The notes below the pieces were generated by a model. That model did not search any database. It was given only the letters and a program-made list of their open reading frames with translations, and had not been told where the DNA came from. A DNA stretch of 44,334 nt, from NCBI GenBank assembly GCA_003694805.1, contig RFJU01000099.1:1-44334 (forward strand), given 5' to 3'. The stretch is from Candidatus Woesearchaeota archaeon. GTDB taxonomy: Archaea > Nanobdellota > Nanobdellia > Woesearchaeales > J110. Shown piece after piece: positions 14,977 to 20,948 of this stretch (position 1 is its first letter; the number at the start of each line of letters is the position of its first letter). A program made the translations under genes and the position numbers.

Positions 14977-15459
14977 TCACCTTTTGAGGAAGAGGTATTT
15001 CCTTTGGCGAACGCCGATCACGCTCCCGCCTTTTTCCTTAACGCGTTGCTGGAGGGCGGCGTCCTGCGTTGCGACATACACGCCGGGCCGTGCTAGTTCG
15101 ACCAATGCGTCGTCGGCGTAACGTGACGTGGAACAAGAAATCGTTTTTAAAGCTTTGTGTTTTATCAAGTCTGCTGCCAGCTTGGCTGCTCGCTGATCTC
15201 TGGCTTTTCCTGTTTGTTGGATGGTTTGGAGCTCTTTGAGTGTTGGCTCGACGATGCAGATCTCGTGGGGTTGGTCGAGGAGGCGGCGTATTTCTGTAAA
15301 GATGTCAATGCCGCACTGCCCTGGCAGGAGGAGGATGTTGGTATCGAGGAGAACAAGGGCTGCCCGTCTCGGTGCTGTTGATGGAGGGGGTGATTGGGAG
15401 GGGGTTTGGAACGCTTCGTTGAGATGGTCGTGCTTGGAGGCGTTCATCGGCTGAGCCAC
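14977..15459 (-). CDS. PIN-domain ribonuclease, Fcf1/Utp24-like
   Basis: This protein has 160 residues. After a Pro/Ser-rich N-terminus of about 30 residues comes a PIN nuclease domain with its acidic metal-binding residues: Asp39 in LLDTNILL, Glu in VEPTLKEL, Asp in YADDAL and Asp in VATQDAALQ. This is the archaeal COG1412 type, related to Fcf1/Utp24, which cleaves pre-rRNA. The gene is found beside aIF2-gamma and rpoE' in many archaea. The GTG at 15459 is supported by AAGGAGG seven bases upstream; the ATG at 15447 is the alternative. Confidence 0.88.
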   Translation of the reverse strand: MAQPMNASKHDHLNEAFQTPSQSPPPSTAPRRAALVLLDTNILLLPGQCGIDIFTEIRRLLDQPHEICIVEPTLKELQTIQQTGKARDQRAAKLAADLIKHKALKTISCSTSRYADDALVELARPGVYVATQDAALQQRVKEKGGSVIGVRQRKYLFLKR

Positions 15460-15462
15460 GCT

Positions 15463-16365
15463 TCATCCTCCTTGGGTTCTTTGTAGAATGAGCAAGTCTT
15501 CTGTTGTGAGTTTCTCGCCGCGAGCCATTTTTTCTTCTACTTCTTTTGCTCGTTCTTTGATGGTTTTTTTCTCCTCTTCTGCTCTTGATTTCTCGACTTG
15601 GACGTTTTGTTCTTTGAGTTTTTCCTTGATGGCTTTTATGAAGGCTAGTTTTTCTTTGAGTTGCGTGTTGAGTTCGTTGTACGTGTTCTTTTGGGCGAGG
15701 AATTTTTCGTAGAGTTCTCGTTCCTTCTTGCGAAGTTCGTCGATTTCCTTGGATTGCTTGATGAGGTCTTCATGGTGTGATTGGGACTCTGCTGCTTGAT
15801 CTTGTATTTTTCTGTGAATAGCATTGGCCTCTGCTTTTATGGTGTCAATCTGCTTGGATTTTTCGCGGATGCGTTTGTGCAGGGCGCTGACTTCTTTGAG
15901 GGCTTCTTGCTTCTTTTTGAGCTCCTTGATGGTTTTCATCAGGCGCTGTTCTGCCTCGAAGCTCATGGGGACTGTTTGGAGTTTGTACTCTAGCGCTTCA
16001 ATGTTCTTGAGCATTTTTGCAGGGTCGCCTTTAATCTTGCTTCTTTCTAGAAGTGCCTTGTATCGTGCTTTGAGCGCTTTTATTTCGCCCACTTCTTTGT
16101 TGATGATGGCGTTGATTTCGTCTCGGCGCTTTTTGAGGTCTTTAACTTCTCCTGTCAGAGAATTTCTCACTTGTTTTTCTTCCTTTATTGCTTCGATATG
16201 CTGTGCTATTTTCTTTCCGACTTCCTCACGCTCGCGAAACCACGCTTCTTTTTCCTTATTGACTGCTGAGAGCTTTTTCTTGAGCTGTTCGACTTCTTCT
16301 CGTGCTCGTTTGAGCTCTTGCAGCAGCTCTTGAACATCTCCTGGCGGTGTTGGCGAATCGTTCAT
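15463..16365 (-). CDS. Archaeal coiled-coil protein (COG1340-like)
   Basis: This 300-residue protein is almost wholly heptad-patterned and charged (EEVEQLKKKLSAVNKEKEAW through KERAKEVEEKMARGEKLT). It has a central hinge-like segment GDPAKMLKNIEALEYKLQT and a short C-terminal module TTEDLLILQRTQGG. This domain order and ending match the widespread archaeal coiled-coil family COG1340, whose role is unknown. There is no signal or membrane segment, so it is cytoplasmic. The stop lies four bases before the PIN start, so the two are translationally linked. Its place at the head of the PIN-RpoE'-Spt4-S24e-S27ae run suggests a link to ribosome or transcription biology. Confidence 0.82.
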   Translation of the reverse strand: MNDSPTPPGDVQELLQELKRAREEVEQLKKKLSAVNKEKEAWFREREEVGKKIAQHIEAIKEEKQVRNSLTGEVKDLKKRRDEINAIINKEVGEIKALKARYKALLERSKIKGDPAKMLKNIEALEYKLQTVPMSFEAEQRLMKTIKELKKKQEALKEVSALHKRIREKSKQIDTIKAEANAIHRKIQDQAAESQSHHEDLIKQSKEIDELRKKERELYEKFLAQKNTYNELNTQLKEKLAFIKAIKEKLKEQNVQVEKSRAEEEKKTIKERAKEVEEKMARGEKLTTEDLLILQRTQGG

Positions 16366-16443
16366 AGTCTTTACAAAACGATCAGTGAGTACTTGATAGG
16401 TAGGCGGTTTTTGCCTTGCTCGTTTTTCCTTATGTAGTTTTTC

Positions 16444-16470
16444 ATATAAAAAAAATTAAAAAAAATATTG
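16444..16470 (-). terminator. Tandem T-tracts ending the L1-L10-L12 operon
   Basis: On the minus strand two T8 tracts separated by AA lie about 35 bp past the L12 stop, followed by ATATG. This is an archaeal U-tract terminator. The adjoining TTTATATG may also act as a TATA element for the coiled-coil gene. Confidence 0.6.
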
Positions 16471-16504
16471 TGGTTTTTGAAGAGAAAGTGGATGCCGAGG
16501 TTTT

Positions 16505-16819
16505 TTAGCCAAACAGGGCGCCGAGCCCTGCGGCGGCTTGCGTCTCGTCCACTTCTTTTTTCTCTTCTTTTTTCTCTTCCTTCTTTGACGGTTCCTGCGT
16601 TCCTCCCGCCTCTTGCGCGGGTGCTTGCGCCGGCGCAGGAGCCGCCGCGGCTGTTTTAATCGCTTCTTCTATGTCGACGCCTTCAAGCGCTGCGAGAAGC
16701 GCTTTCACTCTCGCTTCGTCAACTTTGACGCCTGCTGCTTCAAGGACTTTCTTGACATTTGCTTCGTTGATTTCCGTTCCAGCTTTGTGCAACAACATGC
16801 ACGCATACACGTATTCCAT
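16505..16819 (-). CDS. rpl12: Large-subunit stalk protein P1 (archaeal L12)
   Basis: This 104-residue stalk protein recruits translational GTPases. The N-terminal dimerisation domain [38 protein letters not shown] and GVDIEEAI is followed by an Ala/Pro hinge ([13 protein letters not shown]), a charged Lys/Glu run and the conserved end GLGALFG. The ATG at 16819 has GGGAGGT six bases upstream; a TTG two codons earlier is ignored. It is the last gene of the L1-L10-L12 operon. Confidence 0.96.
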   Translation of the reverse strand: MEYVYACMLLHKAGTEINEANVKKVLEAAGVKVDEARVKALLAALEGVDIEEAIKTAAAAPAPAQAPAQEAGGTQEPSKKEEKKEEKKEVDETQAAAGLGALFG

Positions 16820-16879
16820 TTTCAACCTCCCTTCGTTGAAGTTCTTCTTTTTTACCTTTCGTTGGTTGGCCTATCTTTG

Positions 16880-17725
16880 TTATCCTGTCTTTGCTTGTAT
16901 CGCGGCGACCTGACGATGTGCTTTTGCCAGGACGTCCTTGATCGTGTCTTTGGTGATGATGTTTGCCTCTCTTGCAAGCGCGAGGGACTCCGCCGCCGCG
17001 GTTGTCAGGAAGAGGCGGATTGTTTCTTTGGTTGGGTAGTGGATGAACATTGCCAGGTTAAAGCTTTCGCTCGCGGCTGCTGCGAAGTCGCGTTGGTACG
17101 CTTCTTCGTCGATGTCAAGGGTGTCTTTGGTGATGATTTCTCCTTCCTCATAGACTGCGATGAGGTCGAGGCCTATTTTCATCGGTTCAATGCCGAGTCG
17201 TGCAAGGATGCCTGCGAGCTTTTCGCTTACTTCCTCGCCTTCTTTGGCTACTACCGCGTCTGCCTTGATTGCTATTTTTCCGTTTTCAACGCCGGTTTTG
17301 ATGCCGAAGGCGCCGAGTTCTCCGATGATGGGGCCTGGGGCGAAGCTCGTTGGTCCTGCTGGGACGACGATGTCCGCCGGGGCGGTTTGGCCTGCTTTTA
17401 TGGGTGCGCTGGATTGTGATTTTTTAAGTGTTCTGAAGAGCGAGAAGGGGTTTTCCTTGGTGAAGATGAGCGCTGGCATGCCGCGAAGGTACGTGCTGAG
17501 TTGATCGATTCCTTCTTTTTTTGCTTGCTTGAACGCGAGGCGTATGAGTGTCTTCTTGCTCATGCGCATCTCGACGGTTCCCCTGAGCTTTTCCTTCATG
17601 GTCTGCAGCTGCTTGGCTGGAAGGTTTTGCAGGTTGACGACGCCAATGATAGGGTAGGCCTCTATCTTGGCGACAAGGTCTTCAATTGCCTGCTTTTTCC
17701 GCGGTTGAATTTTTGCAGCTTTCAT
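16880..17725 (-). CDS. rpl10: Ribosomal protein uL10 (P0), short C-terminus
   Basis: This 281-residue stalk base protein binds 23S rRNA and carries P1 dimers. The N-terminal L10 domain is clear (KKQAIEDLVAKIEAYPIIGV, MKEKLRGTVEMRMSKKTLI, YLRGMPALIFTKENPF), as is the archaeal insertion domain (AGPTSFAPGPIIGELGAFGI, VSEKLAGILARLGIEPMKIG). Helical P1-binding segments follow (ETIRLFLTTAAAESLALARE, KDTIKDVLAKAHRQVAAI). The protein ends there, without the acidic tail and LFG ending usual in archaeal P0 (about 330 residues). Its ATG overlaps the L1 stop as ATGA. Confidence 0.94.
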   Translation of the reverse strand: MKAAKIQPRKKQAIEDLVAKIEAYPIIGVVNLQNLPAKQLQTMKEKLRGTVEMRMSKKTLIRLAFKQAKKEGIDQLSTYLRGMPALIFTKENPFSLFRTLKKSQSSAPIKAGQTAPADIVVPAGPTSFAPGPIIGELGAFGIKTGVENGKIAIKADAVVAKEGEEVSEKLAGILARLGIEPMKIGLDLIAVYEEGEIITKDTLDIDEEAYQRDFAAAASESFNLAMFIHYPTKETIRLFLTTAAAESLALAREANIITKDTIKDVLAKAHRQVAAIQAKTG

Positions 17726-18372
17726 GAGAGCACCACCGGCTTGCTCATGGTGAGCTTGATTGCCACGTTTTTAATGTTCTCTTTCTCTTTGGGGAGGTGG
17801 TGGATGACTTGGTCGTATACGTAAAGGATGTTGTCAACCACTTCCTCTTCCGGCTGGCTCGCCTTGCCGATGGAGAGTTGGATTTGCGGTGATTTTTTAG
17901 CCATAATGCGCACGGTTTTTTGGAGTTTTTCCACTGTCGCCTTCACGTTTCCTTTCGGGGGAATGATGCATCCCGCTTTGGGGTTTGGCATTTTTCCTCG
18001 TGGTCCGAGGGTTCGTCCAAAGACTGCGGCGACGCGCTGCATGATGTTTGCTTGCGCAATGAAGTAGTCGTAGGTTGACGCGAGTTTCTTTGCTTTTTTC
18101 TTATCAGCGTATTCATCGAAGTGGGATGCTTCAACGGCGAAGTCGCAGTATTTTTTGGCGTCTTCCAAGAGTTCTGGGCCGACAAGGGCGCAAACCGTTA
18201 TTTTCCTGCCAATGCCGTGGTGGAGGTTGACGAAGAAGTCTACTTGGTCGGAGGGGTTTTTGAGATTGAGGTTTTTTAGGTTGATGATGATATCAACTGA
18301 TTGGTCAAAGTTGCGCTGGGGCGAGTCTTTCTTGAGTGCTTGAAGCGCTTTAAGAACCGTTTCCTTCTTCAT
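17722..18372 (-). CDS. rpl1: Ribosomal protein uL1
   Basis: This 216-residue protein forms the mobile L1 stalk at the E site. Family signatures are present: NFDQSVDIIINLKNLNLK, FVNLHHGIGRKITVCAL, VFGRTLGPRGKMPNPKAGCI and GNVKATVEKLQKTVRI. In many archaea L11 precedes L1; here L1 leads the operon and the upstream neighbour is divergent. A minus-strand TATA box at about 18445-18455 gives a leader of about 50 nt. That leader contains a UUCG-capped hairpin overlapping the ribosome site, and archaeal L1 is a known autoregulator. Confidence 0.96.
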   Translation of the reverse strand: MKKETVLKALQALKKDSPQRNFDQSVDIIINLKNLNLKNPSDQVDFFVNLHHGIGRKITVCALVGPELLEDAKKYCDFAVEASHFDEYADKKKAKKLASTYDYFIAQANIMQRVAAVFGRTLGPRGKMPNPKAGCIIPPKGNVKATVEKLQKTVRIMAKKSPQIQLSIGKASQPEEEVVDNILYVYDQVIHHLPKEKENIKNVAIKLTMSKPVVLS

Positions 18373-18379
18373 TATTCTT

Positions 18380-18396
18380 CCCTCCTCCCGAAGGAG
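18380..18396 (-). promoter_or_regulatory. UUCG hairpin overlapping the L1 ribosome site
   Basis: The minus strand reads CTCC-TTCG-GGAG (18385-18396), a 4-bp stem with a stable UUCG loop. Its 3' arm is the beginning of the Shine-Dalgarno run GGAGGAGGG. The two structures compete for the same bases. Confidence 0.4.
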
Positions 18397-18602
18397 TGCT
18401 TGGCGGGGTTGGATGCGTGATCCTGGGTTGAGAACCGTGAACGTTTTTTTAAATCTTGTGGTTTTTCAGGCTTCTTGTTTTTCAGGCTTCTTCTTAACTT
18501 CCCCGTTTGGCGCGTTTCAGAGGGGCTGGTTGAACTTCGTACAAGGCAGCAGGTGTGCAACCGCTAAATTTTTGTAGTCATGAGCTGCTTCCCCGTCCAA
18601 AA

Positions 18603-19364
18603 ATGACGACGATGTTTGCGCTCCGGGCAAAGTGTGAAGATGCTATTCTTGCTTGTTCAGATCTGCAGGTTGAGATGTATTCGGAAAGGGGCACGTGCGT
18701 TAAGAAGCGGGAGCGTAAACTCGTTTCGGACCACGCCACAACCGTTTTTGGTTTGAAGGGGGATGTTGATCTCGACCTTGAAAGAGCGTTTTTAGGGGAT
18801 GTTTTTGGCGTGTACAATGGACGAGCATCTGAGCGCCGCTGTAGGCGCGTTGGGGACTTGCTCGCGGGGGAGCTTGAGAAGGAGAGCGGCTCTCGATGGT
18901 TTGCACCCATGAGCGAGTTTGGACGTGAGCAGCGAAGGAGAGGCACTCCTGCGTACGCGTTGCCGCAGCTCCTTCTCGTCACTAATCATCCTTCACTTTC
19001 CATGTAGGCCATTGAGTCATCGGGCAGGGTGAAGGTGAGGCGGTACGTTGGGGGTTTGGAGGCGGTCCTTCTTGAAGGGAGGGGTGAGAAGATAGTGGAG
19101 ACCTTCATTCGAAAAAGCCTTCGCGCACGTTAGGTCAGCCCCCTTGCTGTTGATTGTTCCGAACTCATCTACTTGGGCATGCAAGGCTTGGAGGCGGCGT
19201 CGAGGGATCTTGGCACGTCAGGGAGCGATTTGTTCATGGTGCTTCCGCATACCGTGATTGATCACGGGAGGGAATTGCTGCGAGCCATTTCTCAGGCGAA
19301 GAAGAGGGTTCGCCGGGCGCTTCAGCGAAGGTATTATTATAACGTGTATGGGAACAAAGAGTAG
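18603..19364 (+). pseudogene. Proteasome beta-like Ntn hydrolase with two in-frame TAG codons
   Basis: A single frame of 253 codons is broken only by TAG at 19005-19007 (codon 135) and 19131-19133 (codon 177). The N-terminus MTTMFALRAKCEDAILACSD aligns with the intact beta subunit encoded at 23279-23899: Thr after Met, DA(I/V)(L)A..D, then a Lys pair (CVKKRERKL) where the catalytic Lys falls. Later pieces fit the fold: DHATTVFGLKGDVDLDLERA, LPQLLLVTNHP, then after the first TAG AIESSGRVKVRRYVGG, and after the second LGMQGLEAASRDLGTSGSDL followed by DLFMVLPHTVIDHGREL. A TATA-like CTAAATTTTT at about 18564-18573 sits near leaderless distance. There are no frameshifts, TAA or TGA until the end. 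TAG is an ordinary stop elsewhere in the window, so recent inactivation is the conservative reading; amber readthrough is the alternative. Confidence 0.65.
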
Positions 19365-19464
19365 GGAATAAAGCGTAAGCAAGAAGCAAACGGCTCGGGG
19401 TGAAGGCCCGTTGCTTGGCTGAGGAGGTTGGTTTCTGCGTCGAGGCCGTGCGTTGTTGTTTCGT

Positions 19465-19477
19465 AAAGTTTTTTAAG
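19465..19477 (+). promoter_or_regulatory. Probable tRNA promoter
   Basis: AAGTTTTTTAAGA is a TATA-type box centred about 58 bp before the tRNA 5' end. It implies a precursor with a 5' leader of about 30 nt, to be removed by RNase P. Confidence 0.45.
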
Positions 19478-19528
19478 AGGGCGGTGTGCCTCATTCCCCA
19501 TCCTGCCAGGTACGTTGGCTCCCGCGTT

Positions 19529-19610
19529 GCCGCAGTCGCATAACCTGGTATTGCGCCTGGCTTGAGACCAGGTCCCTTACGGGATTCCCGGTTCGAATCC
19601 GGGCTGCGGC
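19529..19610 (+). tRNA. tRNA-Ser (anticodon UGA)
   Basis: This is an 82-nt type II tRNA. The acceptor stem GCCGCAG/CTGCGGC is perfect over 7 bp. The anticodon stem CCTGG/CCAGG encloses the loop CTTGAGA, giving anticodon TGA. A long variable arm (TCCC..GGGA) and the T arm CCCGG-TTCGAAT-CCGGG follow. The base after the acceptor stem is G, the archaeal serine discriminator, which with the long variable arm supports Ser over Leu. CCA is not encoded. A T6 run at 19612-19617 follows. Confidence 0.92.
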
Positions 19611-19611
19611 G

Positions 19612-19617
19612 TTTTTT
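19612..19617 (+). terminator. T6 terminator of tRNA-Ser
   Basis: Six consecutive T start one base after the discriminator, consistent with termination or 3' processing immediately past the tRNA. Confidence 0.55.
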
Positions 19618-19757
19618 CTCAACGGGTGATGTCCACGCTTTTTCTTGTTGTTTGCGTCTTGGCTTGCTGTCGTTGCTAGTTTGCGCCGGAGGCGTGGTTT
19701 TGCGGCGCCGCACGATCCCTTCATCCCCCTTTGCTCCCTTCTGTTTTTTTAAAGAAT

Positions 19758-20294
19758 TCACGCTTTGCGGGGGGTTGCGTGCTCTCGTGACGTGAGGTAG
19801 CGGTGCAAGTTGAGGTACGATTTGATGACGTCTTGAAGCTCGTTGCATCTGCGAATGGTTTCTGATTTCGCCGCGTCGACGTATCCTTTGCGAACAAATT
19901 TGTCCACGAAGATTCTGAAGAAGTAGAGGAGGGGCCTTCCTTCCCATTGTTTTTTGCGATCGGTATGGAGGTAGGCGTCGAAGGAGAAGAAGAGCTTTCC
20001 TTGCTGGAGCCTTCGCTTGACGCCGTCGATGGTGACGTCGACATCTTTGAGTTCTGAGGCAATCATGAACACGCGAATTTCTTCCTTGCAATAGTCGCTA
20101 AACGTTCGCCACGGCATGATTTCAAGCACGACTTGACGCCCTTTTGGCTCGACTTGCTCAAAATTTTTTATTTCGTTTTTGTTCCAGTGGTGTTCTTTGA
20201 AGAAAGTGTCAATGATTTTGTAGAGTTTTTGCAGGTTGAAGATGCCTTCGTAGCTGAATTCTTTGCCGTCGATAAGCGTGTATACTTCCGCCAT
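19758..20294 (-). CDS. Conserved-looking protein of unknown function (relative of 20363-20845)
   Basis: This protein has 178 residues with no signal or membrane helix. The N-terminus YTLIDGKEFSYEGIFNLQKLYKIIDTFF is a beta hairpin followed by a helix. A central mixed beta sheet contains VVLEIMPWRTFSDYCKEEIRVFM and DVDVTIDGVKRRLQQGKLFF. The C-terminal helix is rich in aromatic and basic residues (LYFFRIFVDKFVRKG, CNELQDVIKSYLNLHRYL). The layout (Y.G.F..LY, strands, K-DV.V...QG+..F, terminal helices) is repeated in the next upstream gene, so the two look like diverged duplicates. No family is recognised. It is probably co-transcribed with that neighbour, 68 bp apart. Confidence 0.75.
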   Translation of the reverse strand: MAEVYTLIDGKEFSYEGIFNLQKLYKIIDTFFKEHHWNKNEIKNFEQVEPKGRQVVLEIMPWRTFSDYCKEEIRVFMIASELKDVDVTIDGVKRRLQQGKLFFSFDAYLHTDRKKQWEGRPLLYFFRIFVDKFVRKGYVDAAKSETIRRCNELQDVIKSYLNLHRYLTSREHATPRKA

Positions 20295-20362
20295 GGTCGT
20301 TCTCTTCTCGTCTTTTATTCCGTCTTTATTTTCAGTTGTTGGTTTTTTTGCTTCTTATCGTC

Positions 20363-20845
20363 TTAATACGAGCTCACATTCGTGTGCATGTTTAAGAATT
20401 TTTTTATTTCTGTGTGGAGGCGCAACGTGAGGTAGTGGAGGGTGTCTATGTGCTGAACGTCCTTTTCATTTTCTCTGAGCTTGTGCATGAGTTTACCGAG
20501 GGAGGCGGCGAGTTTCTCGTGGAAGTTGTTTCCCTTTTCTGGAAAGATTTCAGGGTTGCCTGCTGACACGTTGAAGCTGAGGTTGATTTCGAACCTTCCT
20601 TGCTGGAGGGTTTTTCCTTGTACGTGCACGTCTTTAACGTCCCAGAAATGCCAGTCGATAGTGATAAAGTAGGTGTAGTATTCGTCAACGTCTAGCTCCG
20701 CCTTCCACTTCAGTTCTGTTTCGTCCCATTTTGCTTTGTAGCGCACCTCGTCAACGTCGAAACGCCGCTTAATAAGCCAGTCTCGAACGAACCGGTAGAG
20801 CCCCTCCATATCAAAAACGCCCTTGTAGCGAATGAGAAAGCCCAT
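20363..20845 (-). CDS. Conserved-looking protein of unknown function (relative of 19758-20294)
   Basis: This 160-residue soluble protein starts FLIRYKGVFDMEGLYRFVRDWL. It continues with alternating strands rich in Tyr and Trp (ELKWKAELDVDEYYTYFITI, DWHFWDVKDVHVQG, LQQGRFEINLSFNV) and ends in helices with HEKLAASLGKLMHKL and LHYLTLRLHTEIKKFL. The same order of elements occurs in the downstream gene, pointing to an old duplication. A minus-strand TATA box (CCTTTTTATACC, about 20869-20880) lies 26 bp or so before the ATG, so the pair is transcribed from a leaderless start here. Function unknown. Confidence 0.77.
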   Translation of the reverse strand: MGFLIRYKGVFDMEGLYRFVRDWLIKRRFDVDEVRYKAKWDETELKWKAELDVDEYYTYFITIDWHFWDVKDVHVQGKTLQQGRFEINLSFNVSAGNPEIFPEKGNNFHEKLAASLGKLMHKLRENEKDVQHIDTLHYLTLRLHTEIKKFLNMHTNVSSY

Positions 20846-20867
20846 ACTGGCAGTTTTGGTCGGACAG

Positions 20868-20880
20868 GTATAAAAAGGTT
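20868..20880 (-). promoter_or_regulatory. TATA box of the 20845 gene pair
   Basis: The minus strand reads CCTTTTTATACC, spaced about 28 bp from the ATG at 20845. Confidence 0.65.
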
Positions 20881-20948
20881 TTGGGAGGAGAACAAGCAGG
20901 CGCGCTTTTTATCGGCAGATGAGGTGGTTTATTATCAGGTAGAGATTG

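Noticed and set aside
16613-17419. A 268-codon + strand frame across L12 and L10
   Set aside because: Antisense to two ribosomal proteins with strong family matches; composition is typical of shadow frames.
18603-19364. Global reassignment of TAG (for example to pyrrolysine)
   Set aside because: TAG ends rpoE' (14384), psmB (23279), pilins at 25433 and 28021 and the zinc-ribbon gene (11475). Reading through TAG would fuse rpoE' in frame to spt4. Only local suppression or a pseudogene is compatible.
19529-19610. Reading the tRNA as tRNA-Leu
   Set aside because: The long variable arm fits both, but the 7-base loop CTTGAGA gives anticodon TGA and the discriminator base is G, both pointing to serine.
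19234-20091. A 285-codon minus-strand frame crossing the tRNA gene and part of the 19758 gene
   Set aside because: It runs antisense through the tRNA and the proteasome-like frame, and its product is Arg/Ser/Pro-rich without structure.
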